This document shows positions 1 through 6,826 of a stretch of DNA of 16,353 bases, one piece after another. A program made the translations under genes and the position numbers. Below the pieces are notes generated by a model. It searched no databases. It had not been told where the DNA came from and worked only from the letters and a program-made list of their open reading frames with translations. Source of the stretch: CAJINA01 sp964647585 (GTDB taxonomy: Bacteria > Desulfobacterota > Desulfobacteria > Desulfobacterales > CAJINA01); the NCBI GenBank assembly GCA_964647585.1, contig CAZYGG010000076.1, forward strand, positions 1 through 16,353, in the 5' to 3' direction. The stretch's first letter is position 1; each line of letters opens with the position of its first letter.

Positions 1-203
1 GCCTCCGGTGGGGCCACCTTGGCGGTAAGATCGATAACTTCATCAGCCGCCTCCGAGGGGGCCACTTTAGCAGTGAGGTCAATAACCGCATCGTCGGCAT
101 CCGGTGCGGTTACTTTCTGGGTAAGATCAAGGATCCCTTCGTCACCCGCCGGGTCCGGTGGCACAACTTTCTTCAGTTCGATGATTTCATCTTTGTCAGC
201 CAT
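1..203 (-). CDS. Acidic tandem-repeat protein, 5' part only
   Basis: Reading leftward from ATG at 203, the frame stays open to the window edge, so only the first 67 codons are visible. The protein starts MADKDEIIELKKVV and then repeats a unit of about 16 residues of the form (V/I)IDLTxKVAPxEAADE; four degenerate copies are visible. The units differ at third codon positions, so the repeat is conserved as protein. It is hydrophilic and acidic, with no signal peptide or membrane segment in the visible part. A GGGGG tract at 208-212 could serve as ribosome binding site, and a good sigma-70 promoter lies upstream at 267-295. The opposite strand is also open here (19-237) but lacks such signals. 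I do not recognise a family and assign no function; the repeat suggests a scaffold, linker or surface-charge role at most. Confidence 0.65.
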   Translation of the reverse strand, partial: MADKDEIIELKKVVPPDPAGDEGILDLTQKVTAPDADDAVIDLTAKVAPSEAADEVIDLTAKVAPPE

Positions 204-266
204 GCATCCCCCAAACTTGTCGGTGTATGTTCGATAATATCCTGCCAACATACTATAATTTAAGAA

Positions 267-295
267 ATATTAGCAACTTACTTTTTTTATGTCAA
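267..295 (-). promoter_or_regulatory. Sigma-70 promoter for the acidic repeat protein
   Basis: On the minus strand TTGACA (290-295) is followed after exactly 17 bases by TAATAT (267-272). This is a full -35 match and a near-consensus -10. The predicted start near 260 leaves a leader of about 55 bases before the ATG at 203. No equally good promoter is visible for the rightward rsmE in the same 242-bp divergent gap. Confidence 0.6.
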
Positions 296-445
296 GGCGG
301 TTGACCGTTTGGCGCGGTTTCATGCGGATTCTTGTCTATAACTTCCAGAATATCAGGGTGATATGACCGTTCAAAACAGGCTCTTTACAGAATGAGGTCC
401 GGAGGATAGAGTACGGCCAATTCGGTATAGGAGGACAACTTCCAA

Positions 446-1195
446 ATGCGACGATTTAAAATAAATACGCGGGCCATCAGCCAGAACAGTGCCGTGATCA
501 AGGGCTCGGATGCGAATCACATCCTCAATGTGCTACGGTTGAAAGCCGGCGGCCGGGTCGTGCTCTTCGACGAAACCGGATGGGAATATGAAGCCGTCAT
601 TGCGGAGGTTCTCCGCGGGGAAGTCCGTTTGTCCATCGAAAAGAGCCGCCGGTGCCAGGTTGAGTCCCCCATTCAGATTACCGTGGCCCAGGGATTTTTA
701 AAAGATAAGAAGATGGACACGCTTATCCGCCATCTCACCGAGCTGGGCATCAGTCGCTGGATGCCTTATTTTGGAGCCCGTTCCGTTTCGCGCCCGGACG
801 CCGCCAGGCTGGAAAAGCGCACGTCGCGCTGGCGGAAGATAGCCGACGAGGCTCTCAAACAGTGCCGGCGGACGCAGCCTCCCCGGATTGAGACGGTTAC
901 CGGATTTGAGCAGATGCTTGCGGCAGGTGCGGATGCGGATGTTAAGATTGCCTTCTGGGAAGAAGAGACAGCGGCTCTGCCGGCTGCGGACCAGACACAG
1001 CCGGAACACCGGGATATTTTTATCATTTTAGGGCCCGAGGGCGGACTTACTGCAGAGGAAATCAATTTAGCACGGCAGGCCGGATTCAAATCGGTTAGCC
1101 TGGGGCCCAGGATTTTAAGGGCCGAGACAGCCACCCTGGCGGCCTGTACCCTGGTGCAGCATCTGTACGGTGATATGGGGCCCAGGCGGCTTTAA
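446..1195 (+). CDS. rsmE: 16S rRNA (uracil-1498-N3)-methyltransferase
   Basis: RsmE is a cytoplasmic SPOUT-class enzyme that uses S-adenosylmethionine to methylate N3 of U1498 in 16S rRNA of the 30S subunit. The 249-residue length is normal. An N-terminal PUA-like domain (about 1-70, with the H25-L30 segment before RLKAGGRV) precedes the methyltransferase domain. Visible family motifs are QGFLKDKKMDTLIRHLTELG (82-101), the KQCRR segment (138-142), the knot loop GPEGG (196-200) and LGPRILRAETA (219-229). The ATG at 446 has GGAGG at 430-434. The neighbours are a divergent repeat protein and a convergent HAD phosphatase whose stop lies 19 bases away; I see no intrinsic terminator in that gap. 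In many genomes rsmE follows prmA, but prmA is not here. Confidence 0.95.
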   Translation: MRRFKINTRAISQNSAVIKGSDANHILNVLRLKAGGRVVLFDETGWEYEAVIAEVLRGEVRLSIEKSRRCQVESPIQITVAQGFLKDKKMDTLIRHLTELGISRWMPYFGARSVSRPDAARLEKRTSRWRKIADEALKQCRRTQPPRIETVTGFEQMLAAGADADVKIAFWEEETAALPAADQTQPEHRDIFIILGPEGGLTAEEINLARQAGFKSVSLGPRILRAETATLAACTLVQHLYGDMGPRRL

Positions 1196-1214
1196 AACCT
1201 GGCCGTAAAAATGT

Positions 1215-1877
1215 TCAGATGGATATGACCTTCCAATGGTACCGCCGGGCAAACCTGAGCAACCGGCGGGTCGGAGAAACAGCCACCGGGTGACCCACAG
1301 CTTTGAACAGGTCCATATCGGCGTGGTGGTCCGAATAAGCATAGGACGCCTGCATATCAATTCCCAGATCTGCTGCCAGCCGGGCAGCCTTGTCTGTTTT
1401 ATGGCGGCCGACACAGACAGGACCCTCCGTCTTTCCTGTGAGTACACCAGCCTCATTTTGCGCAAGCCGGGTACTCAGGACGTTTTCTATCCCCAAATCT
1501 CCTGCAGCTGGTTCGATAAGGTGGGGCAGGGAGGCGGAGAGGACAACCAGGAGGTCGCCTCTACGGCGGTGCTCCCGGAGGGCGGATACCATACGGGGTG
1601 AGAGCCGGGGACGGATTGCTTCCCGGTACAGGTCATCCGCCCAGGACAGAGGCTGGCGGCACGGCCGGCCCCGGTAGATCCGCAGGCAGGTTCTGACCAT
1701 ACGATCGGCAGTGAGCAGGCTTCTTTTGAACAGGAAATTGGCCAGGACAATCGGTAAAAGATCCCTAAGGGGAATCATTCCGCGCTTAAACAGATATTCA
1801 ATTTCCAGCCCCTGACTGTCGCCGGTGATCAGGGTATTGTCGAAATCAATGAAGGCGGCGGCGCGGTAGTGTGACAT
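1215..1877 (-). CDS. HAD-IB family (SerB-like) phosphatase
   Basis: A 220-residue cytoplasmic haloacid-dehalogenase-fold hydrolase, expected to transfer a phosphoryl group from a small phosphomonoester to an aspartate and then to water. All four HAD motifs are visible: motif I DFDNTL with nucleophile D11 and acid/base D13; motif II LSAS (113-116); motif III lysine K160; motif IV SDHHADMDLF (182-191) binding Mg. The helical insert after motif I (about 20-105) fits the HAD-IB group that includes phosphoserine and phosphorylcholine phosphatases; the substrate cannot be read from sequence. No clear Shine-Dalgarno precedes the ATG. It runs away from the aminotransferase operon and shares its control region, including two TetR-type palindromes, so co-regulation with that operon is possible but inferred. 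Confidence 0.85.
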   Translation of the reverse strand: MSHYRAAAFIDFDNTLITGDSQGLEIEYLFKRGMIPLRDLLPIVLANFLFKRSLLTADRMVRTCLRIYRGRPCRQPLSWADDLYREAIRPRLSPRMVSALREHRRRGDLLVVLSASLPHLIEPAAGDLGIENVLSTRLAQNEAGVLTGKTEGPVCVGRHKTDKAARLAADLGIDMQASYAYSDHHADMDLFKAVGHPVAVSPTRRLLRFARRYHWKVISI

Positions 1878-1929
1878 AATTCATTTTATTTCAATAGGTT
1901 AATATATTACTGCCCCGGTCGGTGCGGAT

Positions 1930-1958
1930 ACGATAAGGCAATAAGGGGGAAAGGTCAA
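1930..1958 (-). promoter_or_regulatory. Candidate promoter of the HAD phosphatase gene
   Basis: On the minus strand TTGACC (1953-1958) and TATCGT (1930-1935) are 17 bases apart, matching consensus at 5/6 and 4/6 positions. The predicted start is about 45 bases upstream of the ATG at 1877. The TetR-type palindrome at 1971-1984 lies 12 bases upstream of this -35 box. Confidence 0.4.
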
Positions 1959-1970
1959 AGGGTATTTTAG

Positions 1971-1984
1971 ACTGACCGGTCAGT
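1971..1984. promoter_or_regulatory. TetR-family operator, site 1
   Basis: ACTGACCGGTCAGT is a perfect 14-bp palindrome, of the TGACYRGTCA type that TetR-family repressors commonly bind. Its centre is 44 bp (about four helical turns) from the matching site at 2021.5, so dimers would sit on the same DNA face. The regulator encoded at 6044 in the operon downstream is the obvious candidate ligand; that link is inferred from proximity. Confidence 0.7.
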
Positions 1985-2014
1985 TTTAAGTTGACAGGCG
2001 GCCCCCAGATTTGT

Positions 2015-2028
2015 ACTGACTGGTCAGT
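2015..2028. promoter_or_regulatory. TetR-family operator, site 2
   Basis: ACTGACTGGTCAGT repeats site 1 with one central change; the 6-bp arms ACTGAC and GTCAGT remain perfectly inverted. A TTGACA hexamer (1991-1996) lies between the two sites, and site 2 abuts the -35 position of the candidate promoter at 2029-2057. Occupation of either or both sites could block RNA polymerase. Confidence 0.7.
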
Positions 2029-2057
2029 TTTCGTTCTGCTGTTAGCCTGACTGTAAT
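2029..2057 (+). promoter_or_regulatory. Possible promoter of the aminotransferase operon
   Basis: TGTAAT (2052-2057) is a 5/6 match to a -10 box, but its 17-bp-spaced -35 (TTTCGT, 2029-2034) is poor. The alternative is the perfect TTGACA at 1991-1996, which has no good -10 at 16-18 bp. Either choice puts operator 2 next to or inside the promoter. The leader to the ATG at 2142 would be about 75 bases or more and contains only a weak 5-bp hairpin (2081-2097). Confidence 0.25.
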
Positions 2058-2141
2058 GGCAATTCAACTTTCAATACGATAGCCCGCCCGCTGGGCTGCT
2101 AACTCAAATTACCGCCGCAAGGCCCGGGGAGAAGAACAATC

Positions 2142-3602
2142 ATGAGTGCCACTACAAACTACGCCATTTCAAACTGGCCCGATACAGAAGAGATCCTGTC
2201 CGCTCTGGACAAGCTTATCAGCCAACCCATGCGTCCGCTCAAACGAGCGTATATGGACCAGGTCATGCACTATTTTAATGACAAATGCCGCGGGTCCCGG
2301 AAATTGACGGACGAAGCCAAACAATATATTCCCGGCGGGGTGCAGCACAACCTGGCCTTCAACTATCCTTTTCCCATTGCCGTAGAAAAGGCCACCGATG
2401 CCTGGGTCTGGGATGTGGACGGCAACCGATACATCGATTTTCTGCAAGCCGGGGGTCCCACGCTTTTAGGCAGCAACTACGGGCCGGTCCAGGCCAAAAT
2501 CCTTGATCTGATCCAAGCCTGTGGGCCGGTTACCGGCCTTTTTCATGAGTATGAGTTGAAACTGGCTCGTCTGATTAACCGGCTCATGCCCGGCGTGGAG
2601 ATGTTCCGGATGCTGGGCAGCGGTACCGAGAGCGTCATGGCTGCCATCCGGGCGGCCCGAAATTTCACCGGTAAAGCCCGGGTTATCAAAGTGGGTGGGG
2701 CCTACCACGGGTGGAGTGACCAGATGGTCTTCGGACTGCATATCCCCGGGACAGCCAATTTTGAAGCGCACGGTATTCCGGCCGGATGTCTGGAAAATAC
2801 CCGTGAGGTTTATCCCAACGACATTGACGGTCCCAAAGGGTTGCGGGCCCTGTTGACGGAAAACCGGGATGACGGCGGGACAGCCGCGGTGATCGTAGAG
2901 CCGCTGGGCCCGGAAAGTGCCACCCGGCCGGTCATGGTCGATTATAATCGCCGGGTGCGCGAATTGTGCGATGAATTTGGTGCCCTGTTAATCTTTGACG
3001 AGGTCGTAACCGGTTTCAGAGTTGGGTTGGGCGGCGCCCAGGGGTATTTCGAGGTAAAACCGGACCTGACTGTTTTTGGGAAATGTGTGGCCGGCGGATA
3101 TCCGGCAGCCGGCGGTCTCGGCGGTCGCCGGGATGTGATGTCAACCCTTGCCGCCGGAGTTGAGTCCGGCAAGCCGCGGGTTTACGTGGGCGGCACCCTG
3201 GCGGCCAATCCCCTGAGTTGTGCGGCCGGGTATTACGCCATCAAGGAGATCGAGAAAACCAAAGCCCACTTGAAAGCCGGGCAGGCGGGCGACCGGCTCT
3301 GCCAGGGCCTGCAGGCGATTATTGCGAAATACAACCTGCCCTTCGTGGCATTCAACCATGGATCCATTTGCCACCTGGAGACCTCGGGTGTCATGCTGAT
3401 GGACATCGACAATCCAAATCTCTTCGAAGAGATCGGGCCACGCAAGCATATGATGGAAGAGATGGGGGCTGCTTTCATGGCTGCGGGCATCGTTACCCTG
3501 GCCGGCAGTCGCCTGTATACATCGATGGCGGATACCAACGAGGTTGTTGATGATGCCCTGGAACGCTTTGACCGGGTCCTTAGCCAGGTGGAGGGCGTTT
3601 GA
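2142..3602 (+). CDS. Class III aminotransferase, GSA-aminomutase-like
   Basis: A 486-residue PLP enzyme of fold type I, class III. PLP-site features are visible: SGT (160-162) for the cofactor phosphate, YHG (188-190) stacking on the ring, FDEVVTGF with D286 binding the ring nitrogen, Schiff-base lysine K314 in VFGKCVAGGYP, and GGTLAANPLS (350-359) with the dimer-partner threonine. The core from about residue 55 (LTDEAKQYIPGG) resembles glutamate-1-semialdehyde aminomutase (HemL), but about 50 N-terminal residues are extra and the setting is catabolic. I therefore call it an aminotransferase or aminomutase of unknown substrate, not HemL. GGGGAG at 2126-2131 supports the ATG. It is first in an operon with an FGGY kinase, class II aldolase, TetR regulator and MFS carrier. 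My inference is that it removes or moves an amino group so that the product becomes a ketose-like kinase substrate. Confidence 0.85.
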   Translation: MSATTNYAISNWPDTEEILSALDKLISQPMRPLKRAYMDQVMHYFNDKCRGSRKLTDEAKQYIPGGVQHNLAFNYPFPIAVEKATDAWVWDVDGNRYIDFLQAGGPTLLGSNYGPVQAKILDLIQACGPVTGLFHEYELKLARLINRLMPGVEMFRMLGSGTESVMAAIRAARNFTGKARVIKVGGAYHGWSDQMVFGLHIPGTANFEAHGIPAGCLENTREVYPNDIDGPKGLRALLTENRDDGGTAAVIVEPLGPESATRPVMVDYNRRVRELCDEFGALLIFDEVVTGFRVGLGGAQGYFEVKPDLTVFGKCVAGGYPAAGGLGGRRDVMSTLAAGVESGKPRVYVGGTLAANPLSCAAGYYAIKEIEKTKAHLKAGQAGDRLCQGLQAIIAKYNLPFVAFNHGSICHLETSGVMLMDIDNPNLFEEIGPRKHMMEEMGAAFMAAGIVTLAGSRLYTSMADTNEVVDDALERFDRVLSQVEGV

Positions 3603-3608
3603 TTTTTA

Positions 3609-3632
3609 GGCGGCCGGTGCGATGGGGCCGCC
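3609..3632 (+). other. Intercistronic stem-loop
   Basis: GGCGGCC (3609-3615) and GGCCGCC (3626-3632) form a perfect 7-bp GC stem with a 10-base loop just after the aminotransferase stop. No T tract follows, so it is not a typical intrinsic terminator. A role in mRNA end protection, or in setting the aminotransferase-to-kinase ratio, is possible but inferred. Confidence 0.5.
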
Positions 3633-3719
3633 TGGGGAACAAGGCTGATGGGGGCCCTTTCAGGGGTGCCTGATACCGCCGGTAAATCCGGTGACGGACC
3701 ACAAAAAAGGGGGCAAACC

Positions 3720-5345
3720 GTGGAACAAGGGTCTCTGATACTCACCTACGATGTCGGCACGACCGGTAGTAAAACCTGCCTGTACCGTATCGGTGAATCA
3801 ATTACAATGCTTGCCAGCAGCATTGCCGAGTACCCCCTCTACATGACGGCTGACGGTGGTGCCGAACAGAAGGCGGACGAGTGGTGGCAGGCTATCTGCA
3901 AGTCCACCCGATCCGTTTTAGCACAGACCGAGACCGATTCCGCACAGATCGTGGGGATCGCCTTCTGCTGCCAGATGCAGGGCTCCATCGTTGTAGATGA
4001 GAAGGGACAAGCCCTGCGCAACCCGATGATCTATCTGGACGGGCGTTCAACGAAACAAATTAAGCGTTTTCTTTACAACGGGCTGCTGCGCATCAGCGGC
4101 TGGAACGCTTTTAAAACCCTTTACTCACTATGGGTAACCGGCGGTTTGGCGGCCACTGCCAAAGATCCCCTGTGGAAATACCATTGGGTGAAAGAGAACG
4201 AGCCGGATGTTTTTAGAAAGACCCACAAGTGGCTGGACGTCAAAGACTACCTGCTTCTGCGCTGTACCGGGCAATACGCCATGACCCAGGATTCAGCCCA
4301 CCTGACCTTTATCTACGATACCCGGCCGGGCAAACTCGGGTGGCACCGGGGACTGGGCCGGCTTTTCGAGGTCGACCCGGCGCACTTGCCGCCGGTGGTT
4401 CAGGCCACCGACCGGATTGGTGTCCTGACTGACCAGGCCGCCGGCGAGATGGGCCTGTCGCCGGGGATCCCGGTTTTTGGCGGGGGGGGCGATACGTCGC
4501 TTACCGCCATTGGGGCGGGTTGCCTGGAACCCAACGACACGCATATTTATGTAGGGACCTCGGGCTGGGTCGCGGCCAACGTGCAAAAACGGATGGTTGA
4601 TATCAACAATTTTATCGCTTCCATTCTTGGCGCTATTCCCGGTGGATATAATTATATTGCCGAACAGGAAACCTCCGGTGTTTGCCTGCAGTGGGTGCGG
4701 GATCACCTGGCCCGGGACGAAATCGGTGTCTATCTCAAAGACCGCGGTGCGGGGACCCCCGATGAAGAAAGCGGACACCTCTATGAACTTCTCAGCCGGG
4801 AAGTGGCCAAGACGCCGCCGGGAGCGGGGGCTCTGATTTTTACCCCCTGGCTGCACGGCAACCGGTCCCCCCGGGAAGATGCCTATGCCCGGGGCATGTT
4901 TTTCAATATCGGTTTGAACACAGGCAAGCGCATGATGGTGCGTGCGGTCCTTGAAGGTGTGGCCTTTCATAAACGCTGGATGCTGGAAGCTGTGGAAAAG
5001 AAAATTCCCAGGCAGACCAAGGTGCGGTTTGTCGGCGGCGGGGCCAAATCGGAGGTCTGGTGCCAGATCATGGCGGACATTACCGGTCGTCAGATAGAAA
5101 CCGTGGAAAATCCCCAGGACGTCGGAACCCTGGGCGCGGCAGTTGTCTGCGGCGTGGGGCTCGGTCTGATTCCTTCTTTTACGGCAGCCAAAAAATTGAT
5201 ACCCACCGGGAAAACCTATTTCCCGCGGGTCGAACATAAAACCCTTTACGACCGGAATTTTAAAACATTCAAGGCCCTCTACCGGCAGAACCGGAAGCTT
5301 TTCAGCAGTCTGAACAGGAAAACTGAAACAGGGCGGGAGAGATAA
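3720..5345 (+). CDS. FGGY-family carbohydrate kinase, xylulokinase-like
   Basis: An ATP-dependent sugar or polyol kinase of the actin/hexokinase fold, 541 residues from the chosen GTG. Visible: N-terminal phosphate-binding motif DVGTTGSK (11-18), QMQG (85-88) in the sugar site as in xylulokinase, likely catalytic base D258 in GGGGDTSLTAIGAG, GTSGW (279-283), PWLHGNRSP (376-384) and the C-terminal ATP motif GGGAKSEVW (439-447). It is about 50 residues longer than typical XylB and ends in a basic tail. I chose GTG at 3720 because AGGGGG (3708-3713) sits 6 bases upstream and the kinase fold starts within 10 residues. An in-frame ATG at 3648 would add 24 low-complexity residues and also has a purine-rich upstream, so it is not excluded. 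The downstream aldolase starts 3 bases after the stop. The substrate is not identifiable from sequence; ketose or keto-polyol is expected from the neighbours. Confidence 0.85.
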   Translation: MEQGSLILTYDVGTTGSKTCLYRIGESITMLASSIAEYPLYMTADGGAEQKADEWWQAICKSTRSVLAQTETDSAQIVGIAFCCQMQGSIVVDEKGQALRNPMIYLDGRSTKQIKRFLYNGLLRISGWNAFKTLYSLWVTGGLAATAKDPLWKYHWVKENEPDVFRKTHKWLDVKDYLLLRCTGQYAMTQDSAHLTFIYDTRPGKLGWHRGLGRLFEVDPAHLPPVVQATDRIGVLTDQAAGEMGLSPGIPVFGGGGDTSLTAIGAGCLEPNDTHIYVGTSGWVAANVQKRMVDINNFIASILGAIPGGYNYIAEQETSGVCLQWVRDHLARDEIGVYLKDRGAGTPDEESGHLYELLSREVAKTPPGAGALIFTPWLHGNRSPREDAYARGMFFNIGLNTGKRMMVRAVLEGVAFHKRWMLEAVEKKIPRQTKVRFVGGGAKSEVWCQIMADITGRQIETVENPQDVGTLGAAVVCGVGLGLIPSFTAAKKLIPTGKTYFPRVEHKTLYDRNFKTFKALYRQNRKLFSSLNRKTETGRER

Positions 5346-5348
5346 AAA

Positions 5349-6047
5349 ATGAGTAAATACGATCAGGCCAAAAAAGATGTGTTGGCGTGCACCCAATGGC
5401 TTTCCGAGCATGGCTATTTCGGCGCCTTGCGGGGAACCGGAGGGAATGTATCCGTGCGGATAGAGGGCGAGCAGGCTGTTGCGGTTACCCCTTCCACGCT
5501 GCCCTATAGAGATCTGTCGTTTGCGGACATCTGTATCGTTGATTTTGATTTGCAGGTGATAGAAGGAGAATACCCCCCGTCGGTGGAGACCGGGATGCAC
5601 ATCGCCGTCTATCGCAACCGACTGGATGTGAACGCCGTGGTTCACACCCACCAGGTGAAAGCCAGTGTGCTGTCACTGATCAATACACCCCTGCCGCCGA
5701 TTTATGACGAAGTGGCGCTGCACATTGGTAATGAAGTCGCTGTTGTACCCTACGCGTTGTCCGGGACACCCGAGTTGATTGAAAACGTTGCGGCGCAGCT
5801 GGGCAACAACTGCCATGGCTATATACTGCAAAACCATGGCGCTCTAAATCTGGGGGAAACCCTGGAAAAGGCCTGGCTCAACGTGGAGCTGCTGGAGAAG
5901 ACTGCGGAAACCTACATCGCCGCCCTTTCAACCGGTCGGGAGGTTACGCCGCTGCCGGCGGATATTGTTGACCTGCTGGTGATCATCCGCAAAGATGCCC
6001 AGGATAAAGCCGCCGCAAAAAACAGGGAACTGCTGGAGGCAACATGA
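5349..6047 (+). CDS. Class II aldolase/adducin-family protein
   Basis: A 232-residue zinc-dependent enzyme of the L-fuculose-/L-rhamnulose-phosphate aldolase and ribulose-phosphate epimerase family. Family features: GTGGNVSVR (29-37) and TPSTLPYRDL (47-56) for phosphate binding; E80 in PPSVETGMH at the catalytic acid/base position; metal-ligand histidines H99 and H101 in VVHTHQ; third ligand H163 in QNHGAL. It should either cleave a phosphorylated ketose into dihydroxyacetone phosphate and an aldehyde, or act as a 4-epimerase or decarboxylase, which share the fold. The kinase immediately upstream favours cleavage of its phosphorylated product. GGGAGAG (5334-5340) is the ribosome binding site. 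The stop TGA overlaps the start ATG of the TetR gene by 4 bases, implying translational coupling. Confidence 0.88.
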   Translation: MSKYDQAKKDVLACTQWLSEHGYFGALRGTGGNVSVRIEGEQAVAVTPSTLPYRDLSFADICIVDFDLQVIEGEYPPSVETGMHIAVYRNRLDVNAVVHTHQVKASVLSLINTPLPPIYDEVALHIGNEVAVVPYALSGTPELIENVAAQLGNNCHGYILQNHGALNLGETLEKAWLNVELLEKTAETYIAALSTGREVTPLPADIVDLLVIIRKDAQDKAAAKNRELLEAT

Positions 6048-6640
6048 AAAAGAGTGCGGATTTGTCCGGGAAGAAAAGAGACAACATTCTCCAGGCCGCT
6101 GCCCTGGAATTCTCCCTAAAGGGATTTCACCGGGCCAAAATGGATGATATCGCCACCCGGGCGGGTGTGGCCAAGGGCACGCTCTATTACAACTTTGCCA
6201 GCAAATCGAAACTTTTTTCCGCCACGGTAACCGAGGGGATAGAAGTGATTGTTGACAAGATTCAGGCCCAGCTGGATGCGGACATGCCCTTCGAGGCGCA
6301 TTTCAGGGAGCTTATAGAGTGCAATGTGGCCCTGTATCTGCAGTACAGTGATCTGGCGCACATTGTCTTCAATGAAGTCTCCAGCGGTATCGATGCCGAG
6401 ATCCTGGCTGATATCCAGACGGCCCGCAACCGGTATATCAATTGTGTGGCCGGACAGCTGCGCAACGGCCAGCAGTCCGGTCACATCAAGAGCGTGGACC
6501 TGCGGTTGACCGCCACTGCCATCGTCGGCATGCTGGACAACCTCTGCAATCTCTACTTGCGCGAGCCGCAAGCGGTCGGCCGCGACCAGCTGGTGGATAT
6601 ACTTTACGATCTGTTAAGTTCGGGCCTTACGGTTAGGTAA
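6044..6640 (+). CDS. TetR/AcrR-family transcriptional regulator
   Basis: A 198-residue regulator with an N-terminal TetR helix-turn-helix domain (about 10-58). The recognition region MDDIATRAGVAKGTLYYNF (33-51) is close to the family consensus, followed by KSKLF. The C-terminal all-helical part (60-198) would bind the ligand and dimerise; it is divergent, so the effector cannot be predicted. The gene overlaps the aldolase stop (ATGA), so it is made with the catabolic enzymes. Two ACTGAC-NN-GTCAGT palindromes before the first gene of the operon (1971-1984, 2015-2028) are the likely targets, giving autoregulated repression relieved by a pathway compound. That mode is typical of the family; here it is inferred. 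Confidence 0.92.
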   Translation: MKKSADLSGKKRDNILQAAALEFSLKGFHRAKMDDIATRAGVAKGTLYYNFASKSKLFSATVTEGIEVIVDKIQAQLDADMPFEAHFRELIECNVALYLQYSDLAHIVFNEVSSGIDAEILADIQTARNRYINCVAGQLRNGQQSGHIKSVDLRLTATAIVGMLDNLCNLYLREPQAVGRDQLVDILYDLLSSGLTVR

Positions 6641-6735
6641 TGGGATTAGTTTTGATCTGGACCCTCCGCCTCTGGCGCCCTTTCCTGCGATGCTCGGCGC
6701 GTCTTAAAGGGAAGGTCAAAACCGAAATGAACTTC

Positions 6736-6781
6736 AGCCCCCATTGAGGGGGCTTCCGGCTGCCTCCCGCTCTGCGGGAGG
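6736..6781 (+). other. Two adjacent stem-loops between TetR and transporter genes
   Basis: AGCCCCC/GGGGGCT (6736-6742 with 6748-6754, loop ATTGA) is followed 8 bases later by CCTCCCGC/GCGGGAGG (6763-6770 with 6774-6781, loop TCT). Both stems are perfect. No T run follows the first, and only a displaced TTTT follows the second, so strong termination is not predicted. They may lower transporter expression relative to the upstream genes, or be a copy of a REP-like dispersed element. The rest of the 186-bp gap (6641-6826) shows a weak CCCTTT/AAAGGG pairing and no convincing promoter. Confidence 0.5.
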
Positions 6782-6826
6782 AGCATCACACTTTTAGCTA
6801 CGTTGTCAGGAAAAGGAGAGCAACTC

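Noticed and set aside
19..237. Plus-strand repetitive frame (AVRSITSSAASEG-type)
   Set aside because: The repeat is equally visible on both strands, but only the minus strand has a start with a ribosome site and a TTGACA-17-TAATAT promoter.
2142..3602. Aminotransferase as the housekeeping hemL gene
   Set aside because: It has a HemL-like core but an N-terminal extension, a catabolic operon and TetR control; no other tetrapyrrole gene is nearby.
3609..3632. Intrinsic terminator after the aminotransferase gene
   Set aside because: The stem is strong but the following bases are TGGGGAAC, without a T tract.
4293..5651. Long open frame of 452 codons on the minus strand
   Set aside because: It lies opposite the kinase and aldolase genes, which have full family motifs and ribosome sites; its own translation shows no domain and is a GC-rich antisense shadow.
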